NCBI GenBank assembly: GCA_028281025.1
Contig: JANQKR010000012.1
Coordinates: forward strand, 48,531-112,530
DNA from: Croceivirga sp.
Lineage (GTDB): Bacteria > Bacteroidota > Bacteroidia > Flavobacteriales > Flavobacteriaceae
Direction: 5' to 3'
DNA length: 64,000 nucleotides
Made by a program: the position numbers and the translations under genes. This document shows, one piece after another, positions 53,759-63,341 of the stretch. A model generated the notes under the pieces. It ran no database searches. It was not told where the DNA came from and saw only the letters and a program-made list of their open reading frames with translations. Within the stretch, counting starts at the first letter, position 1, and every line of letters begins with the position of its first letter.

Positions 53759-56209
53759 CTACTCTGACATTAAACTTTTTATAGGGTTGGTATTGGCAGC
53801 TTTAATTGCTTGAAAGCTTACTGTAAATAATGCTATGCCAATCGCCAAAGCACCGGCCCCAATAAACACCCACCAATCTATGTTAATCCTGTAGGCGTAA
53901 TCCTGGAGCCATTTATTCATTACATACCAGACGATGGGCGAAGCAATTAATATTGCAAATAGCACCAGTTTTGTGAATTCTTTGGACAATAATTTTGCGA
54001 CAGACGATGATGAGGCTCCCAACACTTTTCGTATTCCGATTTCCTTTGTCCGTTTTACCGCGGAAAGAGCAGCAAGACCAAACAAGCCAAGACATGCTAG
54101 AAAAATTGCAATTAATCCGGCACTACCCGAAATTCGACCCCAGCGTTCCTCGTTTTTATAAAAACTGTCAAAACTCTTATCAAGAAAAGCGTATTGAAAA
54201 GGTAAATTACCAGAAACGTCTCTCCATTTTGAGCCAATCAATGAAATTGATTCTGAAATATTCTTGGAATTCAACCTGATATATATTTTTCGGGCATTTA
54301 AAGATGCCGGCTGGATAAAAATCTGTGGTTCCACCCCTTTGCTCAATGTCCCAAAGTTAAAATCCTTAATGACCCCAATAATAGCACGTGTCTTAATTTC
54401 CCCATTCGGAATCGGAACTCTATCCAGAACCAGTTTTCCAATAGCCTCTTGCTGAGGGATATTATATTCCCTTAAAAATGACTCATTTACAATAACAGAA
54501 TTTAGGGAGTCGGACGCGAATCGTGGATTGAAACTTCTACCCGAGACCATTTGCATACCCAGTACGTCTAAAAAATCCGTGTCAACAGGATAAGTCACAA
54601 CAGGCCCACTTTTATCGCCATATTCGAAGAACAGACGCATTGTACCCTGTTGCGCACCCATTCCCATTTCGGAAGCGGTAATTCCTTTAATGTAATTAGT
54701 GGTAGCCAACTCCTGTTTTAATAACGGGTAAATACGTCTAGCATCGGTTCCGGTTGCGTCGACTACCAAAACGTTTTCTTTTTCAAAGCCAAGGTCTTTC
54801 GATCGCATAAAATTCAATTGTTGGAGGATGATATACGTGGAAACACCAAGAGCAATCGACAAAACAAACTGAAACGTAACCAAGGATTTAGTAAAGAGAT
54901 TTGATCCGCTCAGTTTTATGCTATTCTTTAAGGCCAAAGCAGGTTTGAGTCCTGACATGATAAAGGCAGGATAGGTACCGGCGAGTATTCCGGTCAACAA
55001 AACCAGTAAAGCAACATATAGTGCAAACTCAGGAAATTGGGTAAAAGAAAATTGTAGGCTCGTTTCAGCCAGGGTATTGAACATTGGTAGTACCAAGAAT
55101 AATATAAGAAGGCCCAAGAACCCTGCAAGAAAACTCAAGAGTATGGACTCGGAAAGAAACAGGTAGAGAAGCTGTTTCCTTTTGCCACCTATTACCTTTC
55201 TTAATCCGATTTCCTTGACCCTTTTAGCTGAACGGCCAATTGACAAAGTTGTAAAATTAATGCAGGCTATCAACAATATTCCAGATGCTATACCAATCAA
55301 TAACCAGATATTTTTGGGTTCAACGGTATGGGCAATCCCATCAATCTTTGGATTGGTGTGCACCTCTGCCAAAGGTTGTAGTTGAAAACTTATCGGAAAT
55401 GCTCCTTTTCCATCCCATATACCCATTTCCTTGGCCTGATTTTCTTCATTGGGATAGTACTTTTTCCTGAATTTTGCAATGCGTTCTGGCTGAGCCATTA
55501 AAGTACTTTGTTCACTCAATTGAACATAAGTTTCGCTATTGATACCCATATCCCAATTGTTGATTGTCCGTTTGCCCAGTCCCGTGGATAGGAAATATTC
55601 ATAACTCCCCAAAGCACTGAATTGGATTGACGAGTTACTTGGAATGTTCTCTGCCACCGCCGATACCTTGAACGGGACAAAACTGTCTTCAGTTTTAATT
55701 TCAATGGTTTGTCCAATAGCGTTTTTAGAGCCAAACAACCGGATTGCTTCATTTTCAGTAAGAACTATATTATTTGGGTCGCCTAATGGATCTGAACTAT
55801 TGCCTTCAAGAATTTCAAAGGAAAACACTTTAAAGAGTTCAGGGTCAGCATAAGAAATCCCGCTTTGACTTATTTCGCCACCCATTTTGAAGAATTTTTC
55901 CTCATCCCGATAAACCCGAACAAAATGCTCTATATCGGTAAAATCCGACTTCATTGAGGGACCTAATGGCGTGTAGGCAGAAGCAAAACCCTGTGGAGTC
56001 CTTCCTTTTATTCCTTCCGTCCATTCATACACCCTATAAATTCTATCCGCGTTCGTATGAAAGCGATTATAATTGAACTCGTTCAATGCAAAAAGAAGAA
56101 AAAGGGTAAAGCAGGCAATGCCCATCCCCAATCCAAGAATATTAATTGAGGAGAACATAACGTTTTTCTTTAAATTCCTCCAAGCTGTTTTGATGTAGTT
56201 TTTGTACAT
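53759..56209 (-). CDS. FtsX/MacB-type ABC transporter permease
   Basis: 816 residues in the arrangement of the long Bacteroidota family: one N-terminal helix (about 20-42), a large MacB_PCD periplasmic domain (about 45-250), three helices (about 275-410), then a second set with a helix near 425, another periplasmic domain (about 450-650) and three last helices (about 665-800). Motifs RVKEIGLRKVIGGKRKQL and RTKEIGIRKVLGASSSS follow the helices in each half. The frame opens at 56254, but MYKNYIKTAWRNLKKN at 56209 is the usual family start. No ATPase gene is adjacent, so it must pair with one elsewhere. A palindrome lies about 100 bases upstream. Confidence 0.9.
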   Translation of the reverse strand: MYKNYIKTAWRNLKKNVMFSSINILGLGMGIACFTLFLLFALNEFNYNRFHTNADRIYRVYEWTEGIKGRTPQGFASAYTPLGPSMKSDFTDIEHFVRVYRDEEKFFKMGGEISQSGISYADPELFKVFSFEILEGNSSDPLGDPNNIVLTENEAIRLFGSKNAIGQTIEIKTEDSFVPFKVSAVAENIPSNSSIQFSALGSYEYFLSTGLGKRTINNWDMGINSETYVQLSEQSTLMAQPERIAKFRKKYYPNEENQAKEMGIWDGKGAFPISFQLQPLAEVHTNPKIDGIAHTVEPKNIWLLIGIASGILLIACINFTTLSIGRSAKRVKEIGLRKVIGGKRKQLLYLFLSESILLSFLAGFLGLLILFLVLPMFNTLAETSLQFSFTQFPEFALYVALLVLLTGILAGTYPAFIMSGLKPALALKNSIKLSGSNLFTKSLVTFQFVLSIALGVSTYIILQQLNFMRSKDLGFEKENVLVVDATGTDARRIYPLLKQELATTNYIKGITASEMGMGAQQGTMRLFFEYGDKSGPVVTYPVDTDFLDVLGMQMVSGRSFNPRFASDSLNSVIVNESFLREYNIPQQEAIGKLVLDRVPIPNGEIKTRAIIGVIKDFNFGTLSKGVEPQIFIQPASLNARKIYIRLNSKNISESISLIGSKWRDVSGNLPFQYAFLDKSFDSFYKNEERWGRISGSAGLIAIFLACLGLFGLAALSAVKRTKEIGIRKVLGASSSSVAKLLSKEFTKLVLFAILIASPIVWYVMNKWLQDYAYRINIDWWVFIGAGALAIGIALFTVSFQAIKAANTNPIKSLMSE

Positions 56210-56782
56210 GGTATGCGATTTATACTGATAGATAGGCAAAATAGTTTTGGTCAACTCCGGAAATTGAAAAATAAACCCCGTATCGTTTAAAAGTCCACCT
56301 ATATTATGCCAAGATTATAATAATCTTAAAATCAATTACTTACGATTAAAAATTTGCATATGGATTAATCTTGCTGTAAAGAATGTTTACAGTCAATGTC
56401 CATTAATTTTACAAACCGTTTTGCTAAAAGTATTGTATTACGTATTAAGTATTGGATTCGACGAATAGCGACGTCCTACAATAAGAACCTTTTTTGATAC
56501 CCCTTTTATACTGTAAATTCCACTTTTTTATCTTCTGAATGGAATCTCCGGGATATGTAAAAAGATGACTTGTTATCCCGGAAAGTGCCGAAAACCACCA
56601 ATAGGGTTCCTGAATTGAACATGGGATAAATCTGAATACTATTTACTTGGATTGGTTTCAAAAATGTTCCATAAAAGGTCAATTAACGATACTACTAAAA
56701 AAACCAAGGATGGGGCTTGACAATTTAATACCAGTTCGTTAGTTGAAGTTGTCCCTTAAAAACGGCCCTTTTATGGTACTAT
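56210..56782. other. AT-rich gap between the permease and the recombinase remnant
   Basis: 573 bases without a convincing gene. It contains a palindrome AAGATTA-TAA-TAATCTT at 56311-56327, about 100 bases before the permease start, that might be an operator. Near 56742-56780 a short block resembles 53725-53757 (TGTCCC, then AAAAAC, then TTTTATGGT), so a weak direct repeat flanks the permease gene. Confidence 0.4.
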
Positions 56783-57598
56783 TTAATCGTCAAAAGGGCT
56801 TATAATATTTAACAGATTGGGTTCGGAGACTTGAGTGTATATCATGGTCGTCTTTATAGAATTGTGCCCTGGAAGCTTTTGTATCACCCTAACATCATTT
56901 CCTTTTTCCAAAAGATGGGTGGCATAGCTGTGACGTAAGGTATGGGCCGTAATCTGTGTTGATCTTTGCCCTGTTGGCTGCACCTTTAAGAAGCTTGTTG
57001 AAGCTAGAAGTGGAATATTTCCCTCCCTTTTGCCCCTCGAACAAATATTGTTTCGGTGAAAATTTCTTGTAGTATTCACGAAGCATTATCAAAATTTTTT
57101 CGGATAAGGGAACTATCCTATCCCTATTTCCCTTTCCCGATTTGACGTGTATGGCCATTCTGGAGGAGTCCATATCCCTGATTTAAGTCCGATCAGTTCA
57201 CCTACCCTGACACCAGCACTATAGGTAAGGGCAATCATACTCTTGTGCTTGATAGTGTTCGCTTTTTCTATGATTTTAAGAACATCTTCCTTTGCAATTG
57301 CAACCGGAAGTTTTTGGGGTTTTCTGCTCGGAAACAAAAATTCCAGGTTGATATTCTTTCCAAACATTTCCCTGTAGTAAAGCTTTAGTGCCATTGCAAT
57401 TTGTTTCTGATAGGAATAGGACACTTTTTTGGTATGCACCATATGATAAAAGTATTTATGGAGTTCAGTTTCATCAATCCTATGTAACGGCTTTTTGAAA
57501 AAGTGCCTGGCCATCTTTACGATTGATGAATAACTTTCAATGGTATTCTTGCTATACCTTTTAACCTCCAATATTTTAACAAAATCAGGAATAGACAT
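56783..57598 (-). pseudogene. Frameshifted tyrosine recombinase (Xer/integron-integrase-like)
   Basis: Three overlapping frames join into one integrase of about 270 residues. The start at 57598 (MSIPDFVKILEVKRYSKNTI) has the N-terminal SAM-like domain and reaches the first catalytic Arg in SAGVRVGELIGLK. A first frameshift near 57170 leads to RMAIHVKSGKGNRDRIVPLS. A second near 56950 leads to the C-terminal active site [36 protein letters not shown] with His-x-x-Arg, His and Tyr. The end (ISPFDD) resembles the SPLD ending of integron-type integrases. KLPGHNS replaces the usual LLGH. As the frame stands it cannot make a full protein. It lies divergent from a small group of AT-rich genes with attC-like elements. 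Confidence 0.85.
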
Positions 57599-57641
57599 TA
57601 TAAAACAGATATATCGATTTTTAATAAAGAGTATTAATTTT

Positions 57642-57695
57642 AACCGAATTAGGGTGGTTATAAGGAATTAATCTTATATCCAATAGTTGTAAGCA
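57642..57695 (-). repeat. attC-like hairpin element, copy 1
   Basis: On the minus strand: TGCTTACAAC (57686-57695), then a hairpin with 9-base arms (57656-57664 and 57673-57681, one mismatch) and an 8-base loop, then CGGTTAAA. It has the same order of parts as the element at 59209-59268, in opposite orientation. It lies 44 bases before the start of the recombinase remnant. Confidence 0.5.
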
Positions 57696-57777
57696 ATTTG
57701 TTTGGTCATGTAGCGGATAATTGCCAATGGAGATCAGCAAGTTTTAAGTATAAGTAGTTTGTAGAAATAAAAATGAC

Positions 57778-59160
57778 ATGGACGAAAATCCAACGACACC
57801 GCTACCCTGGAAGGGCTACCATAAAATAGGATTTCGTTTTGCTCTTATATTTTTTATTCTGTTCATTATTTTTCTTGATTGGTCTGTAAACCCTATTTTA
57901 TCCCATCTTTATTATTACGGTCCCCTCTCTACTTTCCTAGATACTGTGATTTTCTGGATTGGGAAAGATCTATTCAATATCCAATCAATTATCATTTCCC
58001 CGTATGATGGGGAGCACAACGATAGAACATACGTCTACTTGCTTTATTTTTCGATTACTGTTGTTGCTGTTTTGGGAACGATCATATGGAGTTTACTTGA
58101 TAGAAAACGCCAAAACTACCGAGTACTTTATTATTGGTTCACGGCCATCATTCGATACTACTTGGCGTTTACTATGTTTCTATTTGCACTCTATAAATTT
58201 TTTAAAGTCCAATTCCCCGATCTTGGATTCTATACATTGACAGAACGTGTGGGAGACATGTCACCCATGCATCTAGCGTGGGCTTTTTATGGTCACTCCT
58301 ATGAATATAATGTCTTTATGGGGGTAGCAGAAGGAGCAGCATTGCTACTTTTTTTTCGCAGAACAACTGCACTGGGAGCAATCCTCATCATGGCAGCTCT
58401 TGCCAATGTAATAGCAGTAAATTACAGTTATGATGTTCATGCGAAAATGTATCCTACTGCTTTGTTCATAATGGCTCTTATTCTATTTCTTAGAGATGCT
58501 AAAAGTATATTCAGATTTTTCTTCAGTGACCAATCAATTTCTCTTCCCATTATTAAAGAACCAGTTTATAAAAAGAGTTGGGTGCGTATTTCTAAATCGA
58601 TGCTGAAAGTTGTGGTGATAGGTTATTTCCTTATTGCCTCCATAAAGAGTATTATGGGTTATAAGAATAGTATAGAGGAACTTTTACAAGCTAAATCTGA
58701 ATATTCGGGGTTCTACGATATTGAATCATTCGCTCTTAATAAAGATACATTATCGCTAGAGAATCCTTTACGTTGGCGAGAACTCATAATTGGCGATGGA
58801 ATAATGGAAGCAGTGCGCTTTAAAGAAGATAGTGTTGCATTTGTAAATATTCGACCGGACAAAAGAGAGCTTTTACTATATGGGGATCCTACGGACTTAT
58901 CACAAAAAAGGCAAGAGATTTATAATGAGCTAGGCATTGGTGATGAGATTTACTATGGGATGGATTCTATATTGGTTGCACGAAAAAAAATAAGTAGGTT
59001 TTCTCTTGAAAATCCTGATTCAAACACATTACAGCTTAAGGGAATAATCGGAAATGATTCTGTTTTTATAACCGCCCGACGAAGACCTCTGGACTTAAAC
59101 GAATTCAGGTTAATGCAAAGACGTTTTCATTGGATCAACGAGGCTAGTAATTTTTATTAG
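57778..59160 (+). CDS. DoxX-like multi-helix membrane protein
   Basis: 460 residues, AT-rich codons compared with the PUL. Residues about 20-40, 90-110, 125-145 and 165-270 are membrane helices, and a further helix lies near 285-300. The pattern FTMFLFALYKFFKVQFPDLG followed by GVAEGAALLLFFRRTTALGA is that of DoxX/DUF-type quinol-oxidase-like proteins. The last 160 residues form a soluble beta-rich domain (FALNKDTLSLENPLRWREL) probably outside the membrane. Function unknown. It stands alone between two attC-like elements, downstream of and divergent from a decayed recombinase, which suggests it came in as mobile cargo. Confidence 0.65.
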   Translation: MDENPTTPLPWKGYHKIGFRFALIFFILFIIFLDWSVNPILSHLYYYGPLSTFLDTVIFWIGKDLFNIQSIIISPYDGEHNDRTYVYLLYFSITVVAVLGTIIWSLLDRKRQNYRVLYYWFTAIIRYYLAFTMFLFALYKFFKVQFPDLGFYTLTERVGDMSPMHLAWAFYGHSYEYNVFMGVAEGAALLLFFRRTTALGAILIMAALANVIAVNYSYDVHAKMYPTALFIMALILFLRDAKSIFRFFFSDQSISLPIIKEPVYKKSWVRISKSMLKVVVIGYFLIASIKSIMGYKNSIEELLQAKSEYSGFYDIESFALNKDTLSLENPLRWRELIIGDGIMEAVRFKEDSVAFVNIRPDKRELLLYGDPTDLSQKRQEIYNELGIGDEIYYGMDSILVARKKISRFSLENPDSNTLQLKGIIGNDSVFITARRRPLDLNEFRLMQRRFHWINEASNFY

Positions 59161-59208
59161 TTTCGAGAAAGGATCTACTACTTGTGCAAGAGAATATCAA
59201 AATAAAAC

Positions 59209-59268
59209 TGCTTACAACAATGTATAACAGGCATTGAAACGCCTCTTATACCAGACCGTTATGTGCAA
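59209..59268 (+). repeat. attC-like hairpin element, copy 2
   Basis: TGCTTACAAC (59209-59218), a hairpin with 11-base arms (59222-59232 and 59241-59251, one mismatch) and an 8-base loop, then CCGTTATGTG. The layout of outer boxes around an imperfect stem, with GTT in the right box, recalls integron attC sites, though the boxes deviate from the RYYYAAC/GTTRRRY consensus. It follows the DoxX-like gene and runs into the start of a decayed gene. Confidence 0.5.
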
Positions 59269-59617
59269 TGATAAAAAAACGGAAAATTACGTTCAAATCC
59301 AATATTGGTAGGAAGGCCAGGATATTGAGGGCATGTTCTTCTTTATCGGGACAACAGTACAAAACCTCAAAGACATCCACCCTCAGTTTGTGGTGAAAAT
59401 TATCCCAAAAGGCAATTACCTGAAGTTCGTTCACCAAGGCTTATCGAGAAATGTGCGCTATACCTATCGATATATTTATCAGGAGTTTCTTCCAAATTCC
59501 GCATATAGCCTTTCATTACCTTTCAATTTCGAATGCTACGGAAAAGGTTACCTGTCACCCTGCAATGAGCAATCGGAAAGTTCTGTATTTATTCCTATAG
59601 CAGACATATGTACATGA
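59261..59617 (+). pseudogene. GyrI-like effector-binding domain gene, broken by a stop codon
   Basis: From ATG 59261 the frame reads MCNDKKTENYVQIQYW, then TAG, then EGQDIEGMFFFIGTTV and on to 59617. The second part matches the GyrI/AraC effector-binding fold: IIPKGNYLKFVHQG, YRYIYQEFLPNSAYSL, FNFECYGKGYL, VFIPIAD. The in-frame TAG is probably a mutated CAG. An intact protein of this kind binds small molecules, alone or attached to an AraC-type regulator; no DNA-binding part is present here. Confidence 0.7.
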
Positions 59618-59948
59618 ATGGAGTAACAAATTGCTAACAGAGGATAAACTCAATGAACAAAAGGAGCTAGAAGCAATATCCAGTGCGAAACAGTAACTTT
59701 AAAACAAATTGGACAGGATATGCCCACTGTGTTTATCTAGACGGCATCAAGTATTTATTGGTGCCTTAAAACCAACAATTTTAAGGAACCCTTCCTCTTA
59801 ATCCATTAAATCCCATTAACTCACGATTCATGGTAATAGTATTCCATGCCAAAAATTATATCGATAATAACTCATGCATTTGTAACCTATTCCTTTTTTT
59901 GGGGTCTCTAGATAGAAATCAATGGATTACCATATAAATAGAAACTGG
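59618..59948. other. Gap with coding-like debris before the second serine hydrolase
   Basis: After the GyrI-like remnant, a short frame reads EWSNKLLTEDKLNEQKELEA and ends in a stop near 59696; it looks like the tail of another lost gene. The rest to 59948 is AT-rich with no convincing gene, hairpin or promoter box. Confidence 0.4.
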
Positions 59949-61097
59949 ATGAAAAGAATAGCCCTATTGTTTCTAGGATCATTAATTTTTTGTGCCTGTA
60001 AGCAAAATCATAAAAATGCTTCAGGGTATGATGATATCATAAAAAATGAGAATGACCATTCTTACGATTGGATAAAATTAAAAATAGATAGCACGTTAAC
60101 TGAAAACAATATTCCGGCGCTTTCAATAGCAATAATTGAAGGTGGGAAAGTTACCTTGTTTAAAGGGTTTGGAACCATGGAAAGAAATAGCAGTACTTCT
60201 GTTGATAAAAATTCAATTTATCAAATAGCGTCTCAATCCAAAATGTTTACCGGCATCATAGTGAATAACCTTATCAAAGAAGGAAAGCTTAAACTAGACG
60301 ACCCCATAACCAAATATCTATCGGATGTTCTAAATTGGGAATCTACAGAAAGACTAAAGGTAGTGAAGTTAAAATCTTTGCTTCAACATACCGCAGGTAT
60401 CGCCAATGATGTCTGTTCGAACTACAAAAGGAGAATTGATGGCGAAGCGTGGTTGGAGGGTTATTCGGAAAAGGAATTAATAAAGGATCTCAATGAAATG
60501 GAATTGGTATACGAACCGGATACACAATGGAGATATTCAAATTCTGGTTACGCTATAGTTGGTTATATCTGCGAAAAGGTTAGCGGTATGGATTATGACG
60601 CCTTGTTGAAGAAATATGTTACCGAGGTATACAATCTCGATAATACAAGTATTACTTTGGATAGCTATCAGAAATCCCTTTTGGTTACCCCTTACAGAAA
60701 AGACGATAGGGAAGTAAAAACACAAGCTTCCTTGATGGGAAAAGCAACACCAGCAAGTGCTATATACTCTAACACGTCGGATTTGTCAAAATTAATTGTT
60801 GAACAGATAAAGGCTTATAGAAAAAATAAAGCAGAAAATTTATATAGCCCTCTTGTTTTGACCGAACAAGTAGCTGAAATGGGACGTAATGATTTGTATT
60901 ATGGCTATGGTTTAATTATGAAAAGTGAAGAAAACTGGACAAATTATAATCATGGCGGGGATGCTGATGGCTTTGGGTGTGAGTATTATTTCTCTCCTGA
61001 AAAAGAAATAGGAGTTGTATTTCTTACATCGAGTGGTGGAAGGTGGATAGGAATGTTGACGAATCAAATTTTCTATGGGTTGTGCAACAAATCTTAA
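59949..61097 (+). CDS. Class C beta-lactamase-like serine hydrolase, lipoprotein
   Basis: 382 residues from the ATG at 59949, which begins a lipoprotein signal (MKRIALLFLGSLIFCACKQ); the frame also extends nine codons upstream. SxxK is Ser95-Lys98 (IASQSKMF), the Tyr motif is RYSNSGYAIVGYI, and the third motif is NHGGDADGFG with HGG in place of KTG/HTG. LLQHTAGIAND is another family block. It is a periplasmic esterase- or peptidase-like protein; the substrate is unknown. It is only distantly similar to the serine hydrolase at 51770. AT-rich like its left neighbours. Confidence 0.87.
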   Translation: MKRIALLFLGSLIFCACKQNHKNASGYDDIIKNENDHSYDWIKLKIDSTLTENNIPALSIAIIEGGKVTLFKGFGTMERNSSTSVDKNSIYQIASQSKMFTGIIVNNLIKEGKLKLDDPITKYLSDVLNWESTERLKVVKLKSLLQHTAGIANDVCSNYKRRIDGEAWLEGYSEKELIKDLNEMELVYEPDTQWRYSNSGYAIVGYICEKVSGMDYDALLKKYVTEVYNLDNTSITLDSYQKSLLVTPYRKDDREVKTQASLMGKATPASAIYSNTSDLSKLIVEQIKAYRKNKAENLYSPLVLTEQVAEMGRNDLYYGYGLIMKSEENWTNYNHGGDADGFGCEYYFSPEKEIGVVFLTSSGGRWIGMLTNQIFYGLCNKS

Positions 61098-61251
61098 AGT
61101 TAATCAGTCTCATAAAACGAAGGTTTTTTGGGACTTCCTAAAACCTGTTTGACCCTATCCACGATTCTTACCTTCAAATTTGTTTATAAAAAACATGTTT
61201 GAACGGTGATGTCGGCCCATTGCATACGCGGTGGTTTTTAATTTGAAAACC

Positions 61252-62058
61252 CTACTTCGCCATAAGAACAGCTCCCGTTTCCCCGGTCCAGTTCTGAAGC
61301 CGGTCCAGATACAAATAGGATTCCACAAATTCGCGATGTTCGGGACTTGTCATTTTTTCAACCAAAATCAAGGCAGCTATATAACTTGCCAAATTTCCGT
61401 TTGAAGAACTGAACTTACCGTCCGCTACATAAGTTACCTTGGCATCGTCATTGACCTTTAAATTGGGATAGTCCATTTGAAGCTGTTTACCCCCACCAAT
61501 ATAGGTCACAATGTTTTTCCCATCGGCTATCCCGGATTTACCAACCAACTGGGCACCTGCACAATTGCTCACCGTGTATTTGGTTTCCTTGTTCTTCTCC
61601 CGAATAAACCTTACGAGATTCCCATTATGTACCTGGGCATACATATCGTAAGCGCTGGGAATAAAAAGTGCCTCTAATTTTGGGCAATTCTCAAAAGTAT
61701 AATCAGGCAGTATTTTAAGACCCTCTTCGGCAGTGATTACGTTCTCCCTTTCGGCAACGGTGATGACATTGAACAGTTGAAGCCCCTCTTTGGTAGGCTT
61801 GGAAAAGACATCGGCCGTGGCTGTGACCTCCGTTATAAGTACACCATCATAAATAAGGAGGCCAATCGTAGGCAAATCCTTCCGAAAGGGCTTTAAATGC
61901 TTGGTCAAGGTGTCGGACCCGACTTTTGCCACTTTTTCCCCTTCTACTTTTTTTTCGTTTTTTCCACCTTCACTTGTCGGATTACAACTAACCGACATAA
62001 AGGCAATACCAAGTGTAAGAATGCTTACGATGGTCATTTTTAGAGCTACAATTTTCAT
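61252..62058 (-). CDS. DJ-1/PfpI-family lipoprotein
   Basis: 268 residues. An N-terminal lipoprotein signal (MSVSCNPTSEGG) is followed by a charged linker and, from about residue 60, a DJ-1/PfpI-like class I glutamine-amidotransferase fold: PTIGLLIYDGVLITEVTAT, LEALFIPSAYDMY, and the nucleophile elbow YTVSNCAGAQLVGKSG with its Cys near 174. Most relatives are cytoplasmic (AraC-linked or chaperone-like), so the exported form is less common. Its promoter at 62149-62193 shares a palindrome and exact spacing with that of the AhpD-like gene, which suggests common control by the Crp/Fnr-type protein at the right edge. Confidence 0.82.
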   Translation of the reverse strand: MKIVALKMTIVSILTLGIAFMSVSCNPTSEGGKNEKKVEGEKVAKVGSDTLTKHLKPFRKDLPTIGLLIYDGVLITEVTATADVFSKPTKEGLQLFNVITVAERENVITAEEGLKILPDYTFENCPKLEALFIPSAYDMYAQVHNGNLVRFIREKNKETKYTVSNCAGAQLVGKSGIADGKNIVTYIGGGKQLQMDYPNLKVNDDAKVTYVADGKFSSSNGNLASYIAALILVEKMTSPEHREFVESYLYLDRLQNWTGETGAVLMAK

Positions 62059-62148
62059 TTTGATTTAAAGTTTTTGGAGGTTCCATCAAAAGGATCCCCA
62101 TTATTACCAATAGGAGTGATTTCCGTTCTAAGCGCTACAACAGTGACA

Positions 62149-62193
62149 CAAAATTATTGATGGGAAAACTTGAAAAAATTAAGCTGGTTTAAG
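62149..62193 (-). promoter_or_regulatory. Promoter of the DJ-1-like gene with an operator palindrome
   Basis: On the minus strand the palindrome CTTAAACCAGCTTAAT (62193-62178) is followed after 21 bases by TAATTTTG (62156-62149), a TAnnTTTG box. The centre of the palindrome would lie near -41 relative to transcription start. The same arrangement occurs at 63798-63842. Confidence 0.65.
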
Positions 62194-62300
62194 AAAGACG
62201 GCAATTTGTTCTCGGTTAAAAAGCAGGAAACGACGCTACCAATGGCACCGATTCCCAGTATTCCTTTTTTAAACGAAATGGAATCCCATACATAGGCAAA

Positions 62301-62783
62301 TCAATTTGCAGCTTTGGAATGAATTGATTTTGATTTGCGTATTACCGATAAATAAACCCAAATAATGAACAAAGCTTGAAGGGGTATTCTAAACCACAGG
62401 TAATTTAAACCACTACCATCGTTCCCTCCCGTTTGATAATTCACATTTTCCATGGCCGCATAAATATTGGCGGGCAAAACGATTACAAAGAAAACAATCA
62501 ATGCCCAACCTACCCTTACTCGATATTTGGGAAGCAATAAACCGATGGCAAATAGCACCTCCATGATCCCCGTCAATAGCACCAACTCCTTTCTGAAAGG
62601 GATCCATTCGGGAACCATGGCCTGCATTCCCTCCATATACATAAAATGGCCAATGGCGGTAAAGACCAACATGACTGCCATTGCAATTCTTCCCGCTAAG
62701 GGAAAGTTGTTTTCTTTTCTAAAAAGCCTGTAGATCATTGCCGTTAGAACAAAGGAAATAACCAAAACAAGTAAGGGTTTCAT
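62301..62783 (-). CDS. DoxX-family membrane protein
   Basis: 160 residues with four to five membrane helices (about 3-18, 30-50, 66-85, 90-110, 130-150). FTAIGHFMYMEGMQAMVPEWIP followed by LTGIMEVLFAIGLLLPKYR is characteristic of DoxX-like proteins, which are tied to redox or thiol stress in some bacteria. Third gene in the minus-strand run AhpD-like, membrane protein, DoxX; 44 bases separate it from the gene before. Probably one operon under the operator at 63827. Confidence 0.85.
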   Translation of the reverse strand: MKPLLVLVISFVLTAMIYRLFRKENNFPLAGRIAMAVMLVFTAIGHFMYMEGMQAMVPEWIPFRKELVLLTGIMEVLFAIGLLLPKYRVRVGWALIVFFVIVLPANIYAAMENVNYQTGGNDGSGLNYLWFRIPLQALFIIWVYLSVIRKSKSIHSKAAN

Positions 62784-62827
62784 AAAAAAGAACTATAAGA
62801 TTTGTATTTCCATTGACGTCAACTTCG

Positions 62828-63244
62828 TTAATCCTTTGGCCAATTCCAGGCATGCCAGATAATTGAACCAAAGACCAGCACTTCCACAAATTGGTATAAC
62901 AGATAGAAGGTATACCAACCTCCTAGATCATTTAGCTCCCCTGCGATTATCAAAACAGACATGGAAGACCATATCAAAGCTACGACTAAATTGAACCATT
63001 TATTGATTTTTGGCTTTAACAGAACGGAAAAAAGAACCATCAATGAAGGTACGATCAAGATGAGGGAGAAAATCACCAGTAGTTCGGGTGTCACATCACC
63101 AACTGGGGTTTTTAAGTTCATTACCTGTTCTATTTCACCAGGGGTTTTCAGCTCAAAAAAATCTGCGTATAGGTACAAAAACATAAGACATGCCCAATGG
63201 GCGGCCAGTTTACCTTTTACGTTCACTTTGCTGTCTGTGAGCAT
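62828..63244 (-). CDS. Four-helix membrane protein (DUF6326-like)
   Basis: 138 residues from the ATG at 63244 (MLTDSKVNVKGKLAAHWACL). The longer open frame to 63388 would overlap the AhpD-like gene and adds a region without sense, so it is not used. Helices at about 14-33, 58-80, 87-107 and 115-133. LYLYADFFELKTPGEIEQV and LNDLGGWYTFYLLYQFVEV are the recognisable family parts. Function unknown. It stands between the AhpD-like and DoxX genes, in an arrangement that suggests an envelope or redox stress role. Confidence 0.75.
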   Translation of the reverse strand: MLTDSKVNVKGKLAAHWACLMFLYLYADFFELKTPGEIEQVMNLKTPVGDVTPELLVIFSLILIVPSLMVLFSVLLKPKINKWFNLVVALIWSSMSVLIIAGELNDLGGWYTFYLLYQFVEVLVFGSIIWHAWNWPKD

Positions 63245-63341
63245 GGTATTTCTATTTTGGGATTGATCTTTGCTTTTGGGGAAATGGGACTTTTCCTTCC
63301 CAAAGAACACCAATTGACCAACCACCGTTCCCAATTTATCC

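Noticed and set aside
53725..56780. Short similar blocks on both sides of the FtsX-type permease gene
   Set aside because: Only about 30 imperfect bases are shared; not enough for a transposon end or target duplication.
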